This document shows, piece after piece, positions 1 through 12,672 of a stretch of DNA of 64,000 nucleotides. The notes under the pieces were generated by a model. That model did no database searches and had not been told where the DNA came from. It saw nothing but the letters and a program-made list of their open reading frames with translations. The DNA is from Halichoerus grypus (taxonomy: Eukaryota > Chordata > Mammalia > Carnivora > Phocidae). The translations under genes and the position numbers were made by a program. The stretch covers positions 81,080,403 to 81,144,402 of the forward strand of contig NC_135714.1 in the NCBI RefSeq assembly GCF_964656455.1. Reading direction: 5' to 3'. Position 1 is the first letter of the stretch. Every line of letters begins with the position of its first letter.

Positions 1-212
1 GTTTATCCTCCGATATCTGCCGGCAGAATCACGGCTCCCCGCTTCGTACCTCGAAACCAACCGCCTAGGATATTCTGTTTGTAGAGATCCAGATCTTCTT
101 ACATCTCAGGCTGGTTTCGTGGGTGCTCAGAGTGGTCTGGTAGATATCCAGCCCAATTCCGGGGACCAGTTGAAATAGGGTCCCCTACTCCTCCATCATC
201 TTTCCCTCCTCC
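1..212 (-). mobile_element. L1 LINE, 5'UTR end, cut by window edge
   Basis: The reverse complement matches the first ~200 bp of the L1 5'UTR at 57028 onward: the same order of 'ctggtcccc', 'ctggatatctaccagacc', 'gcacccacgaaa', 'cagcctgagatgtaagaag' and 'tctggatctctacaaacag'. The element therefore starts near 212 and runs leftwards out of the window. Nothing can be said of its ORFs. Confidence 0.85.
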
Positions 213-1005
213 CTCTTCCTGATATTTCTTAATGTGGTCCTTAAATCGATTGTTTACCCACAACTGTTGGCTAGTGCATGAAGTTCTAAATCAACATAAT
301 TTTGCTGACAGGTATAGTGCTGTTCACATAAAATCTATTGCCCTCTTGCTCAATTCTCTGCTGAAGCCCAAACAATCTAACTTTATGATTTCATTTGCAC
401 ATTTGCCTCCCTGTCTAGGATGCCTTCTCTTTCTCTATTTGCCTGTTCTCTTCCTTTGACTTTGTTTTCCCTACTGCTTGTGTGTGCTACTTGTTTGCAT
501 CACTCATTTGACAGTTAGCTTTGGTAGTGCTGTTTTCATCAAATGTATGTGTAGAAATTCCTTCCAGATTAGATTTGCAACAAAAATTGCAGAAGTTACA
601 GCTGTATACACCCACTCACACATACCCACACATGCACGTATATATTTAAAAATGAGAGAATGGTGTGCTGGAATTTCTAGCTAGCACAGCTTACCCATGA
701 AGGTTCTGAAAAATAAGAAGTTGAAAACATGTTCTTAGTGCTTGGGAATGTAATATAAAACCTGTCTTCTTTGTTGCAAAGCTTATACAGTTAAGGGAGT
801 TTTTCCTAGAAAGAATTGGCATAATTGCAAATATGATAAAAAAAATCTTCAATAGAAATTTATCCTTTTGACAATTCATTTTCATTATTTATATGTCAAA
901 TCCTCCCACTTTGCAAGGTTTTTGCTATGATCAATGCCACAAAAATGTGAAAGTTCTTGGAAATAATACACTAATGGTAGATAGATCCTAATTATAGGGT
1001 TCTGT
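213..1005. other. Unique AT-rich sequence
   Basis: No recognisable repeat or gene. Open frames here are under 80 codons, at chance level for this base composition. Confidence 0.5.
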
Positions 1006-1009
1006 TCTG

Positions 1010-1165
1010 GGCGAGTTACATGCTTGATCTTTAAACCTCACAATGATGGTACCAAGGAAATATTATTGAATTTTTGGTCTTATTTTACAGATAAAAAGAT
1101 TGAGGCTCAATTGACTCAGTAATTAACTGAGTAATTTTCCCAAAGTCACAAAGCTGGCTGTCCAG
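1010..1165 (-). repeat. MIR SINE relic
   Basis: Reads as the reverse complement of MIR: 'ttttacagataaaaagattgaggctca', then 'cccaaagtcacaaagctgg' as the antisense of the conserved core. It is diverged and partial. Confidence 0.65.
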
Positions 1166-1285
1166 AGAATTAAGATCAATCCAACTTAAAAAAAAAAAAA
1201 TCACCCAACTTTATTTTTTTACTACCCCATGGGTAGTGAAAGATTAACAAAGGTTAAATAATAATAACAGCAACAATAATAATAG

Positions 1286-1420
1286 CAGTGACTAACATTT
1301 ATTGAATTATTTCTATGTACCAGGCACTATTCTAAGTGCTTTACAGTATTAATTTATTAAATTCTCACAACCACCTTATAAAATAGGTATCATTATTATC
1401 TCTTAGCATCTGAGGAGAAT
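1286..1420 (-). repeat. MIR SINE relic
   Basis: Antisense MIR 3' half: 'actaacatttattgaatta', 'ccaggcactattctaagtgc', 'ttaaattctcacaaccacc', then 'aggtatcattattatctc'. It lies close to the previous MIR but repeats the same part of the element, so it is a separate insertion. Confidence 0.75.
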
Positions 1421-1429
1421 ATAATACAG

Positions 1430-3690
1430 GAAGGGTAAACAAAAATGGTGTTGTCACAAAGCTAAAAGTGATTGATGTGGCATCCGAAGGGGGAGGATTG
1501 TGTTCATTTAGTTTACACTTTTGCTCTCTGACCCTTCTTTTAAGCTGAGTTTTGGCATATTTAATTTTCCTTTTTCCTAACTCTTCTTCATTTGAAATGT
1601 AATGCTATTGTAAAGGCTAACCAGTAATGAGTGAAAATAAAGAGAGTTGCAAGGAGAAAACCGACGGTTGGCGACCTGTGTGATTTCCTGCCGATCTTAC
1701 TGATACAGGAGTGTTGTGTCACAGTGTGTGTAGAAACCTCAGAATCTTTAAGTTATCATAGCAAGATAGTATATTGTGTGATCCACTCCTAACATAACAC
1801 ATGTACTGGAAGCAGTTGCACAGGTTTTTGTAATTGAGTGAACAACATTAATTGCTTATGTTGAATAACCACATGCATTTCTCTGTCCCTGCGAGCACAT
1901 TGAACAAATAAACATGAATCCATGGAAGACTTAGAATCAATTATCTGTGTTCCCAGTGCTAATAAGTGATTCAAACCGTATCACTGTTATTATTTTTTTG
2001 TAAAAAAAAAAATGGAAAGATATTCTTCCATAGGATTTCTATGGAAATTTCCTGGATTATGCCACAATAGGACCCTTTTAATTCAGAATTTGCATGTTGA
2101 TGTTGGCTTGCTTAACCTTGATGATTCTAATGCTTTGAAATCAGCATGCCTTTTTTAAGAGATTTCATAGTAAGCTTCAAAGGATAAAGCCCTCTGAATC
2201 AAATTCCTCTCATAGAACTTTTGTGAGATCTAACTTCCCTGTGTTCCTAAAAATATGATTACAAAAAATAACACATTTAAATTATGGTTTCTTAATATAA
2301 AGATAACTTTTTGATTAAAAACATAGAATTTTAGGTTTGCAAATTATTCATGATTGGCCATAGCTCATTATTAATATATTGCACATTAATATAGGAAGTA
2401 AAGACTTTATTAGATACAGATGCTATTCATTCTTGATAAAGATATTTAGGAATAGCTTTTTTTTTTTTTTTAAGAAGTAGAAATTAAATTTAAAGATCAC
2501 CCAATTCAACAGGAAAAAAAACTCCATTGGTTTTTACATGAAGCTTTGCCTGAACCAATTATTAAGACAATTTGAAAATTATTTTTTCCTTTTAATTGAA
2601 CATACAGAGAGACAATGCATAAACAGATATTTTGCATTATTTCATGAAGGCACTTTTGGTTTCTTGCATGACCTCCGCAAGTTACAGCAAATGTTATAGG
2701 AAACATTAAATTGCCATTGTATAACCTTTAAAGTTAAATTCAGACAGGAAACTCAGCTGTATGAAGAGCGAATTTTTTTTAGAAAAAGTGTTGTGAAACT
2801 CAACTATAAATGTATTTATACTTCAAAATAGTTTATAAGAAATATGTCCCAGTGTTGTCACAGTCTATAAAACACTCTTAACAGAGGAATAGCCTATTTT
2901 CATTGTAATTTAGTAGAATTGCATATTGAAGCATATAGTGTAGATTGTATTTCAGTGTATATTGTTTCTAATTTATATGTAAATTTGAAATTATTCATTA
3001 ATAGTATATTTCTTTGTGTATTATACAATATTTCCCCAAAAGTAAAAAAACTTTTTTTGCTTACTTTTCCTGCTGTGCTCATGATTCCGTTTTGTCTTCA
3101 GGGCCAGAGACTGGTGAATTCTTACAGACTCTTTTCTGCTCAAGTACAGAAAGTTGATATATTACACAGATTGTTTGCTTGAGTTAACAACCCATTACAC
3201 ACACGTTATCTGAGGTCTTTAAGCCACACGCCTCAGCTTATTCTCCAGCGAAGTCAAATCAGAAAGAAAAGGTCACTGAGCCAGCGTTCAAACCTTGACT
3301 TTGTTTGCAATATGCCAATTTCAATTAATATCTTGATTTCATCAGGTTAAATATTTCCCTACACATAACATTTTAATCTCCCTCTTTTTCCTGGATTCTA
3401 TATTTCTTATCTCTCAGCCCCACACAGGGTGTTCAGAGTTCTGTTTTCCCGTTGTGTGCACTCATCTCCAACTTCTAATCCACATATTGCATTCAGAGAA
3501 GAGAAGTAAGGAAGCAGCACAAATGATGTAGGACAGAGAGTGCTTCGAGCCAGAGGAACATGTTTGATTTAGCATTCTTTTCACAGCGGAGAAGTCACTG
3601 CAGTGCAGACAGCTGTCAGTCTCAGCAGAGGTGCTCACCATCTCTGGCATTTCTGCTCCGTGCGACAGAAATCAGCACTGACTGCACACC
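1430..3690. other. Unique AT-rich sequence
   Basis: No recognisable gene or transposon. It contains a poly(T) run at about 2457-2472 and poly(A) at 1999-2010. The longest open frames are under 90 codons and have no recognisable motifs. Confidence 0.5.
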
Positions 3691-3694
3691 TCCC

Positions 3695-3772
3695 CATTCC
3701 AGGCACTCAGCTGGGCACAGTGGGGGACAGTGATGTATAAGAGGTGGCCTCTGCCTGTGCCAACAGGGAGTT
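3695..3772 (-). repeat. L2 LINE 3'-end fragment
   Basis: 'ccaggcactcagctgggcac' followed by 'acagtgatgtataagaggtgg' resembles the antisense L2 3' end. It is short and diverged. Confidence 0.45.
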
Positions 3773-3774
3773 TG

Positions 3775-3985
3775 GAGCAGTGGTTATGGCATGGCAGACC
3801 CCATCGTTGGATTCAGGCAGACCCTATCCTTACCAGCTGTGTGCACTTAACTGGCTTTGGCTTTAGTTTTCTTATTTATAAAATGAGGATGACTAAGCTC
3901 CTCAAGGAGTTGTCTGAGGAAAACTGAGATCATCCTTTTAAAGCGCTTAACAGGGAGCCTGAAACAGGGCAACCTTCGATGAATA
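3775..3985 (+). repeat. MIR SINE
   Basis: Sense MIR: 'ggagcagtggttatggcatg', 'ttggattcaggcagacc', 'accagctgtgtgcacttaac', 'ttataaaatgaggatgac', 'agcgcttaacagggagcctg' and the end 'gatgaatattagct'. Almost full length. Confidence 0.8.
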
Positions 3986-3989
3986 TTAG

Positions 3990-5106
3990 CTACTCGCTGA
4001 GGTTTCAGTGCTGACAACCTTACCACTTCCCTTTTGTTCTCCAAGCACTCTAGGGACCGAATGTTCTTAATGTTCTGTGTGGCTTCAACATGACTTTTGT
4101 GCTCTTTCAGCTTTCCAACAATTGTGCAATCAGTGTTCTCTATTAAATCCACTTTGTTTGAAATATAGTTTTCTATTTCCTTAACTGGAAACCGATATAG
4201 TTCTTGTCACCAAGAGTGGTCCCAGAAGCATATTCTCAAGTAAACAAAAGTATTTACACAGACTGAGTCGATGTCTTTGTAATGGTCACAGTTTGCTGAA
4301 ATAGAAAGCACTGGAATGAGTATGTTTAAGGAGGTTGAGAAGGAAAATATCCATAATCATCAACAGAGGAGAAGTCAATAGAAGACTGACAGGGCCCAGT
4401 GGCTCTTTTCTATTATAGATTGAATGTAGGCCTGATCTGCAATGTTTTGCACACCTCCATGTGCCTTCCAGTAGTTTTCCGGAGCACTTGCAAGGTGTTC
4501 AAAATATAGTAGCTTTTGAATCCTTATAAAGTCACCAAAATGTTATGCTCAGCCATATACACCTATTTGCACAAGGCTGTGAAATTTGTTTTAGAATTCT
4601 CTTTATTTTGTATTCTATGAGTCCTAGAATATAACCAACTCTTTTGTCTCCATCATTTTTCTAGTTTTTGATTTTTTCATTTTCATTTTTACCAAAATTA
4701 TACATGCCTATACGTATGCAAATTTTTTTTTTTTTTACAAAGCCTCTTAAGAGAAGCAGCAGTATTGACTTTCCTAATTCTTCCTACATTTACTCTTCCC
4801 TAGAAGCCACTGCTTTCAACTTTTGAAACTTATTATTTTGTTTTTTATTTCCACATCTCTAAGTTGCATGCCTAGATTCCTAACTTGGTTTTTCTTTGGG
4901 CATTTCTATTAACTTCCCATTTTGGAGGATGAAAATTTGGGGCAGTCATTACCACAAAAATACTCTACTTCTCTTCTGCTTCCCGAAGGAGTAACAATAA
5001 TTTATATTATTAGGACTATGTAAATGCTGCTTACAGGTGAGCTGTGTAGTTTGCAATGTTTTTTTTTTTTTCCTTTACCTAAACAATCCTGTTTTCCCCT
5101 AGGGTT
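3990..5106. other. Unique sequence, perhaps with old unassigned repeat
   Basis: No gene seen. 4640-4870 (poly(T) at 4727-4736, then 'cctagaagccactgctttca') has the feel of a decayed LINE 3'UTR, but I cannot name it. Confidence 0.4.
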
Positions 5107-5123
5107 AAATATTGGGTTTTTAA

Positions 5124-5319
5124 TTTTTTTAATTTTTTAAAAAGATTTTATTTATTTATTTGACAGAGAGAGAGCACACAAGCAGGGGGAGTGGCAGGCA
5201 GAGGGAGAAGCAGGCTCCCGCTGAGCAGGGAGCCCGACTGGGGACTCGATCCCAGAACTCCGGGATCATGACCTGAGCCGAAGGCAGCCGCTCAACCGAC
5301 TGAGCCACCCAGGCACCCC
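5124..5319 (-). mobile_element. CAN SINE (tRNA-derived), antisense
   Basis: The plus strand begins with the antisense tail 'aaagattttatttatttatt' and ends with the antisense head 'ctgagccacccaggcacccc'. Imperfect target-site duplications flank it: 'aaatattgggtttttaa' (5107-5123) and 'aaatactgggtttttaa' (5320-5336), one mismatch. This marks a complete L1-mobilised insertion. Confidence 0.93.
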
Positions 5320-5525
5320 AAATACTGGGTTTTTAAAAAACTAGCTTGGTTTTGTCTTTATACTTACAACCAATTCAATGCCCATAGCGTCTCCAGCGGT
5401 CTAATTCTCCACTTAAGACAAATAGGTGCATCAAGTATCCCACCAATTTTGTCTTGTAGAGAAATCCTGCCTGGAGTCTTGGACTTGCTCCAGAACGGCC
5501 TGGGTGTGCTCTGTCTCTGGGGCAA

Positions 5526-5830
5526 CCTGCTGTACTTGATTCCTGGGGCTGCTGTAACAAATGATCACAAACTGAGGGCTTAACACAATGGAGGTTTATT
5601 TTCCCCCAGTTCTGGAGGCCCAAGATCTGAAGTCAGTATCACTGGGCTGAAATCAAGCATCAGCAGAGGTTCCAAGAGAGAATCCATTCCATGCTTTTTC
5701 CAGTTTCTGGTGGCTGCCGCATTCCCTGGCTTGTGGCCAGACACTCCAACCCTTTCCTTCCCTGCTCCTTCCTTCCTCCTCCTTCACGTTGTCTTTGGGA
5801 GCTTGTAGCATGTTCTGTTTATCCCCAGTA
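5526..5830 (-). mobile_element. MLT1-like (ERVL-MaLR) LTR fragment
   Basis: Antisense LTR end: 'cctggggctgctgtaacaaa', 'aatggaggtttattttcccc', 'agttctggaggcccaagatc'. This is the complement of the MaLR 3' end '...ttttaagccaccca...ttgttacagcagccc'. The part beyond 5800 is too decayed to place. Subfamily not assigned. Confidence 0.6.
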
Positions 5831-5834
5831 GCCT

Positions 5835-8060
5835 GCAGTTTTGCAATGATCTGTTCTGGGTGGGTGTATTTTTATCCGTTTTACCGGCATACTGTGGCTT
5901 TTTAAAAAATAAGGATTAACTTTTCAGTCCTAGAAAATTTACTTAAACTGTTTCATTAATACTCTCTCTTCCTTCCCTCCCCTCCCGCCCTGCCTTGTCT
6001 GTTCTTTCATTCGTTCTGGAACTCCTCCGATATTGAATGTGTTGATACACTACTGTCATTTTCTCTCCCCGGCCCCTTTTGCCTTTTTTCCATCTCTGTG
6101 TTTGTGCTCCCTCCAGTTTCAAACCTCCTCTTAAAATGAAGGCGGCATAGGCAGGGCTTGCAGAGCATGCACAGTCCTCCTAGGGGTTGGGGGTACCTGC
6201 CAGCCTGGCACTGGCTCTTCATCTGCAGTTCCAGGGCTGGGGCGAGAGGTGCGCTGGAATCTAAGCCTGGGGTGATGAGCAGCAGGGCACCGGCTCAGAG
6301 CACCCTGAGGCCTCCTGGCAATGAAAAATTTGATTTCTAAGATTAAGAACTTCTACTTTGGCTGGTTTGCCCCCAAATTGTCACCTGTGAATTTACGCAT
6401 CTTATATTCACGGAAACAGGAGCCCTGATTTTTTTTTTTTTCTTTTTTTTTTTTTGCTTACCATGCCTGTTGGTCTCCCGAGAAACTGTGAATGATATTT
6501 CTATGATGACTGATAAGTTCATGGTCCAGCTGAGACCTGTGCTACAGCTTGAATGTGCTAGCTCAATAATAACACATCTCAGTTTGCCAAAGACATTGAC
6601 TGTTGTCCCAGCGTGATTATTAATAGCTTGCCCCTTGCTTTTAAAAGTGTGCTGGTTCAGATGGTTAATTATGGGATCACCCTACTTACCCTTGCATGTG
6701 AGCCGGAACAGAGGCTTGTGGACACCCTGGGTGGGACCCGGATTTAGTCAGCTGCAAAAGGCTTCCTTGGAAGAAAGCAAACTTCAGAGTTTCAAGAGTT
6801 AGCACTTGTTAATTGCTTACCCAGTAGTTTTGGTAGTTGTGACCTATTTCAGTGATACTGTGACAATTAACTGTAAAGAGTAGTACAGAATATCACTTAG
6901 CTAACCTTTACTACTTTGTGAATAATATAAGCTGGTCTAGGATTAGAAAGAGCAAAGGCTAATGTGATTTTTAAAATTTGACAGGCTCATAAGAAAATTA
7001 CTCTCAGAAGCTGAATTAGAATGAATCAAAGTCTATATTCAATAACTACCTAATATTTAAATATTTAATTTTGTTAGGAAATGATTATTACAAAACCTTA
7101 ATTAACTAGTCACTGAAAGATCTGAAAGTGGTAACTGTATTGAAGTTTTATTTGTATAAAACTTGCAATAACCTGGAAATAGGCCACTGCATAAGAACAA
7201 ATAGAATTATTGGAATGAGAAAGTGAAAAGTGCAATAGTTATACTGTAGCTTTAATCAAATTGGTATTTGTAGAAATTAACGGTCATAAAGGTGGACTTG
7301 GGTGTTTTTTTCTTTTCTCTCTCTTTTTCCTTTCCTGACTTACAATCCAGAAGACATTCTGTGTGCTGCTAGCATAAACAACAAAGACAGAACTTGTTTA
7401 TTGGTCTAAACTGCATGCTAAGTGGAAATTAAAAAGAATCCTGGTTTGCACAGCTGTGTGAAAGGTTGTCCAGGTAAGCTCTTTCAGGCATTTACCATGT
7501 CAACAAATACAAGAAATTTTCTTTTCAGTGAAGGCAAATCAGAAAAAAAGCAAGATCATTCTTATGTAAGCCTGATGGTTTACTACTTACCTGGAAATCC
7601 AGGAATTGTGGTAATCTTGGCCAACTCTAGTTGTCTTAAGGTAGGTCACTGTAGTTTCAAAACAGAATTAATGTTTGTTTACTTTAATGTTAAAAGTAAG
7701 TATCTTTGTGGTATGCCTTGTCTGGAATCTAAGTTGCAGGGAGAGGAAGGGAAGAATGCTAAAAAACAACTTTAGGAATAAGTATTTCTCCTGAGTCTAA
7801 ATTCAGCCCTTGGAAAAGTAGAATCTAAAAGAAAAGCTGAAGTGCAGTATATTCCTTTATCTATAAAAGAGAGTTCAAAGGCACCACCCCTCCGCGTCCT
7901 GCCCTGCTTAAATAAAAATAGCAGGAAGGGTTTAGAGGAGTTCATGAGCTATTTATATGACACATAGTGCCTTCTCCTCCTACAGGGACATTCCAAAGAT
8001 TATAACTTAAGCAGTAGGTGATTTTCAGGTCTGAGGGTTCTGGGCCCTTTTGAGCAGTTT
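5835..8060. other. Unique sequence
   Basis: No assignable transposon across 2.2 kb, which is unusual for this window. It includes a T-rich tract (6429-6457) and a CT-rich stretch (5955-6000). A 117-codon open frame at 7422-7775 has no motif or splice context and is rejected. Confidence 0.5.
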
Positions 8061-8804
8061 TTACTTATCTATTTTAAAATTGACTTTATTGATGTCAAAA
8101 AAATGCATCCATTCTAAATGTATACTCAATGAGTCTTGACCAATTAATAGACCTCTAAATCCACCATAAACAAGCTATGGAACATTTCCATCACCCCCCC
8201 AAAGTTCCTCTTATGTCCCTTTACAGTCAATCCACCTACATATACCCAGCCCAGGCAACCACTGTTGTGCTTTCTGTTAAATAGATTGCTTTGCCTATCC
8301 TACAATTTCATATAAATAAAATCATGCCAGTTCACACCCTCTTTTGTGTTTAGCTTCTTCAGTTTTTGAGATGTAAGTATCTTGTGGGTATCAGTAGTTT
8401 ATTCCTTTTTATTGTTAGACCGTGTCCATTGCATGGATTTACCATAATTTGTTTATCCATTTACCAGGTGATGGACATTTCAGTTGTTGCAGTTTTGGCC
8501 AGTATGAAAATAGCCACTGTAAACACTTGGGGACAAGTTCTTTTGCGGACAAACGTTTTCTTTCTTTTGGATAAATATTGAGGAGCAGATTTGCAGGTCA
8601 TGTAGTAGGTGGATATTGAATTTTATAAAAAATGGCCGCACTGTTTGCCAAAGTAGTTGTACCATTTTACACTCCCACAGGCAATGTATGTAAATTCCAG
8701 TTGTTCGGCATCCTCACCAACACTTGATACTGACAGTCTTAAATTTTAACTGGTGTATTGGGTATAGTGTTATTTCAGTGTGGTTTAAATTTGCACTTAC
8801 TTCA

Positions 8805-9025
8805 GGGGCGCCTGGGTGGCTCAGTTGGTTAAGCGTCCGACTCTTGGTTTCGGCTCAGGTCACGATCTCAGGGTTGTGGGATCCAGCCTGGTGTTGGGCT
8901 CCCTGCTCAGTGGGGAGTCTGCTCAAGATTCTCGCTCTCCTTCCCTCTCTTCCCCTCCCCGCACACATGTACACATGCTTTCTTTCTCTCTCTCTCAAAT
9001 AAATATATGAATAAATCTTTTAAAA
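8805..9025 (+). mobile_element. CAN SINE inside L1M
   Basis: Head 'ggggcgcctgggtggctcag', CT-rich body, tail with AATAAA motifs. Target-site duplications are 'aaatttgcacttacttca' (8787-8804) and 'aaatttgcacctacttca' (9026-9043), one difference, so the insertion is complete. Confidence 0.95.
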
Positions 9026-10017
9026 AAATTTGCACCTACTTCAAGACTAATTTTGAGCATTTTCTTCATGTTCATAGCAGCCCTTTATATATTATCTTTT
9101 GTGTGAGCTGTTTAAATCTTTTACCTATTTTTATTGGGCTGTCTTCTTACTATTGAATTGTAAGAGTTCTTTATACATTCTAGATACAAGTACTTTGTCA
9201 GATACCTGTGTCAAGAATATTTTCTCCCATTCTGTGGCTTGCATTTTCACTTCCTTAATGATGTTATTAGAAAAGCATAGGTTTTTAATTTGGAGACAGT
9301 CTTATTTATTCATTTGCTCTTTTATGGTTAGTACTTTTTATGTCCTGTCTAAGAATTATTTGCATTACCCAAATATGCAAAGATTTTTCCTATGTACTCT
9401 CCTTGAAATTACATCGTTTTAGCTTTCACATTTGGGTCTGTGATCCAATTCAAGTTACATTTTTTGGTGTATGGTAGGAGTTATGTGTTGAGGTTCATTT
9501 GTTTTCATATAGATAGTTACTTGCTGTAGTACTGTTTATTAAAAGCTCTCCTTTCTTCCATATATTACCTTGGCACCTTTGTTTAAAAAAAAATGTGTCA
9601 GTCTATTATTTTTGGCCTCTGGAATCTCTACCATGTTCTATTGCTATTTGTCTATCCTATGCCAATACTGCACTATTTTAATTACTAGAGCTCTATAGTA
9701 ACATTTGAATCATCCAACTTCATCCTTACTTTTCAAAACTGTTTTGGTGATTCTTCCTTTGAATTATCATACAAGTTTTAGATTCACCTTGTCTACAAAA
9801 ACAAAACAAAAAACCCAAAAAACAAAACTAACCTGCTAGGATTGGAATTGTGTTAAATCTATAAATCAGTTTCAGAGAATTGATATCAACACTATTGAGT
9901 CATCTAATCCATAAACATGGTATATCTGTTCACTTAACATCATCCATAATATATGACAATAATGTTTAGTAGATTTCAGTGTTTCATACTTGTTCATATT
10001 TTGTTCATTTTATTCTT

Positions 10018-10186
10018 TTTTTTTAAAGATTTTATTTATTTGACAGAGAGAGCACAAGCAGAGGGAGAGGGAGAAGCAGGCTCCCCACTGAGCAGGGAGC
10101 TGGATGCAGGACTCGATCCCAGGACCCTAAGATCATGACCTGAGCCGAAGGCAGCCGCTTAACTGACTGAGCCACCCAGGCGTCCC
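10018..10186 (-). mobile_element. CAN SINE inside L1M, antisense
   Basis: Antisense tail 'aaagattttatttatttgac' and antisense head 'gagccacccaggcgtccc'. Perfect 17-bp target-site duplication 'ttgttcattttattctt' at 10001-10017 and 10187-10203. Confidence 0.95.
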
Positions 10187-11931
10187 TTGTTCATTTTATT
10201 CTTAAGTATTTCATATACTGAATGATACTGTAAATGATCATTATTTTATTTTCTGATTTTTCATTGCTGCTATATTAAAATATAATTAATTTTTGTCTGT
10301 TGACCTAGTATTCACTAACTTTGCTAAATTCACTTCTAACCCTAGAAGCTTTTTGGTACATTTCTTAGGATGTTCTATGTGTATAGTCATGCCATTAGTT
10401 AATAAAAGCAGCTTAATACTTCCTCTATGATATTTAGGACTTTTATTTATTTTTCTGGCCTTAATCACTAGTTTGGACCTCCAGTACAATGTTGAATTGG
10501 TAAAGGTGCAATTTCTTGCCTTGGTCCCAAACATAAGGATGGGTTTAACAGTAACTATGCTGCTAGATTTAGGTTTTTATAGTTTGCAAAGAGATTTTTA
10601 GTCATGCATGGATGTTGGATTTTGTCAAAGTTTTTCTTGTATCTATTGAGATGATTATATGACTTTTCTCTTTTATTCTGTTATGAATTACACTCACTCT
10701 GTGGTGAATTACATCACTATTTGAATGTTAAACCAATTTTGCATTCCTGAAATAAATCCCACTTGATCATAATGTATTATCATTTTTATATATTGTTGAG
10801 TTTGATCTGCTAGTATTTGGCTTAGATTTTTTGTGCCTTTGTTCATGAAATCTGTAGTTTTCTTGCAAAATATTTGTCTGGCTTAGTTATGAAGGTAATA
10901 CTAATGATAAACTTAGTTGGGATGTGTCCTTTTTTCTCTATTTTCTAAAGTTCTTTGAGTAAAATTGTTATTATTTCCTCCTTAAGTGCTTTATAGAATT
11001 TACCAGTAGAGTCACCTAGAAATTGGGTTTACTTTGTGGGAATATTCTTTATTAAGAAACTAATTTCTAAAAATAGTCATAAGGCTCTTCAGATTTTCTA
11101 TTTTTTCCTTGAGCAGTTGGTAACTTTTGTCTGTGTCTGTCAAGGACTTTGTCCATTTCATCTAAATTGTCTAATTTAGTGGAATAAAATTGTTTATAAT
11201 ATTCCCTTAATATTCTTTTAATGTCTAGTATATGTACTACTGTCCTCTGTTTTATTCCTCACTTTTGTACTTATGCCTTTTTAAAATTGATTGATTTATT
11301 TAGAGGTTTATCAATTATATTGCTCTTTTCTGACTAGCTTTTGATTTCATGAACTTCTCTCCATTTTGTTTGTTTGTTATTTTATTGATCCTCACTTTTA
11401 TCTCTATATATTTTTTCTACTTACTTTGGGTTTCATTTGCTTTTTATTTTTTAGTTTCATAAGAACACCTGAACTGGCAATTTTAAGCCTTTATTATTTT
11501 CTGTTACCATTATTTTAAACTATAAAGTTTCCTTCAAGGTTCTGGTTTAATTGTGTCTCACAACTTTTGATATGCTGTGTTTTTATCATCATTCAGTTCA
11601 AAAGATCTTATTATTTCCCTTGGAAATAATTTCCCTATTTTTCTTGACTCATGATGTTCCCACATTTGGGAGTTTTATAGATATATTGCTATTGGTTTCT
11701 AACTTAATTTCAGGTAGTCAGAAAACATAGCCTGTATGATTTCAGTCATTTCAAAGTTTTGGGGAATCATATGGTCCAGGATAGTGTCCATCGCAATGAA
11801 TGTTCCAAGTCATTTGAAAAAAATACATACTATTTTATTGTTGAATGTCAACTAATGTCAGTTAGCTCAAGTTGTTCGGTAGTATTGTGTTGTTCAGATC
11901 TGATTTTCTTTCCAATTTTTTCTTTTTCTTA

Positions 11932-12320
11932 AATTTTTTTAAAATTTAAATTCTATTAATTAATATATTAATTAATATATATTATTGGTTTCAGAGGTAG
12001 AGGTCAGCGATTCATCAGTCTTATATAATACCCAGTGCTCATTACATCATGTGCTCTTTATGTCCATCATCCAGGTAACTCATCCCCCACCCACTTCCCC
12101 TCCAGCAACCCTCAGTTTGTGTCCTATAGTTAAGAGTCTCTTATGGTTTTTCTCCCTCTCTGGTTTTGTCTTGTTTTATTTTTTCCTCTCTTGCCTTATG
12201 ATCCTCTGTTTTGTTTCTTAAATTCCACATGTGAGTGAGATCATATGGCAATTGTCTTTCTCTGATTGAGTTCTTTCACTCAGCATAATACCCTCTAGTT
12301 CCATCCACGTCATTGCAAAT
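11932..12320 (-). mobile_element. Young L1 3' end (5'-truncated) inside L1M
   Basis: Antisense of the carnivore L1 3'UTR and the last ORF2 codons: 'gattcatcagtcttatataa', 'cccagtgctcattacatca', 'gagtgagatcatatggcaat', ending 'ccacgtcattgcaaat' within the C-terminal coding region. L1M endonuclease sequence lies on both sides. A short T-rich repeat ('ttttttct' near 11917 and 12324) may be the target-site duplication, but low complexity makes it weak. Confidence 0.8.
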
Positions 12321-12672
12321 CTACTTTTTTCTATCAAGTATGTATACACAAGTGTTGACATCTTTAGCTTTAATGATTAGATTTACCTATTCTTTCAGTT
12401 ATAGCAGTTATTGTTTCATGTACTTTGAAGCGTGACTGAGTACATACATATTTAGGATTACTATGCATTTTTGATGAATTATCTCCATCATTGTGCAGTG
12501 TTCTTCATTATCGCTTATAGTAGTCTTTTTCTGAAGTACACTTTGCCTTAAAAAAGTAGAATTTATACCAACTTTCTTCTGGTTAATGTTTAGATGATGT
12601 GCTTTTTTTCCCTCCATCTTTCAACCTGTCCTTATGATGTAAGAACTTGTGTGAACAGCATATAGTTGGAGT

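Larger units (their letters stand above)
8063..12672 (-). mobile_element. Old L1M LINE, antisense, broken by younger insertions
   Basis: Read antisense, 8063-8800 is an L1M 3'UTR and ORF2 end ('ttgactttattgatgtc', 'aacatttccatcacccc', 'gtatcagtagtttattcc'). 9044-11100 covers reverse transcriptase and 11500-12672 covers endonuclease ('cagcatatagttgg' near the right end). Stops are everywhere and no protein survives. Two SINEs (8805-9025, 10018-10186) and a young L1 3' end (11932-12320) sit inside it. It ends abruptly at 12672 against a younger L1. Confidence 0.8.

Noticed and set aside
7422..7775. 117-codon plus-strand frame in a repeat-free interval
   Set aside because: No domain, no good splice or promoter context. 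Length within chance expectation.
8816..9010. Open frames and a tRNA-like head inside the SINE
   Set aside because: The head is the decayed tRNA-derived part of a CAN SINE, not a functional tRNA gene, and the frames are SINE sequence.
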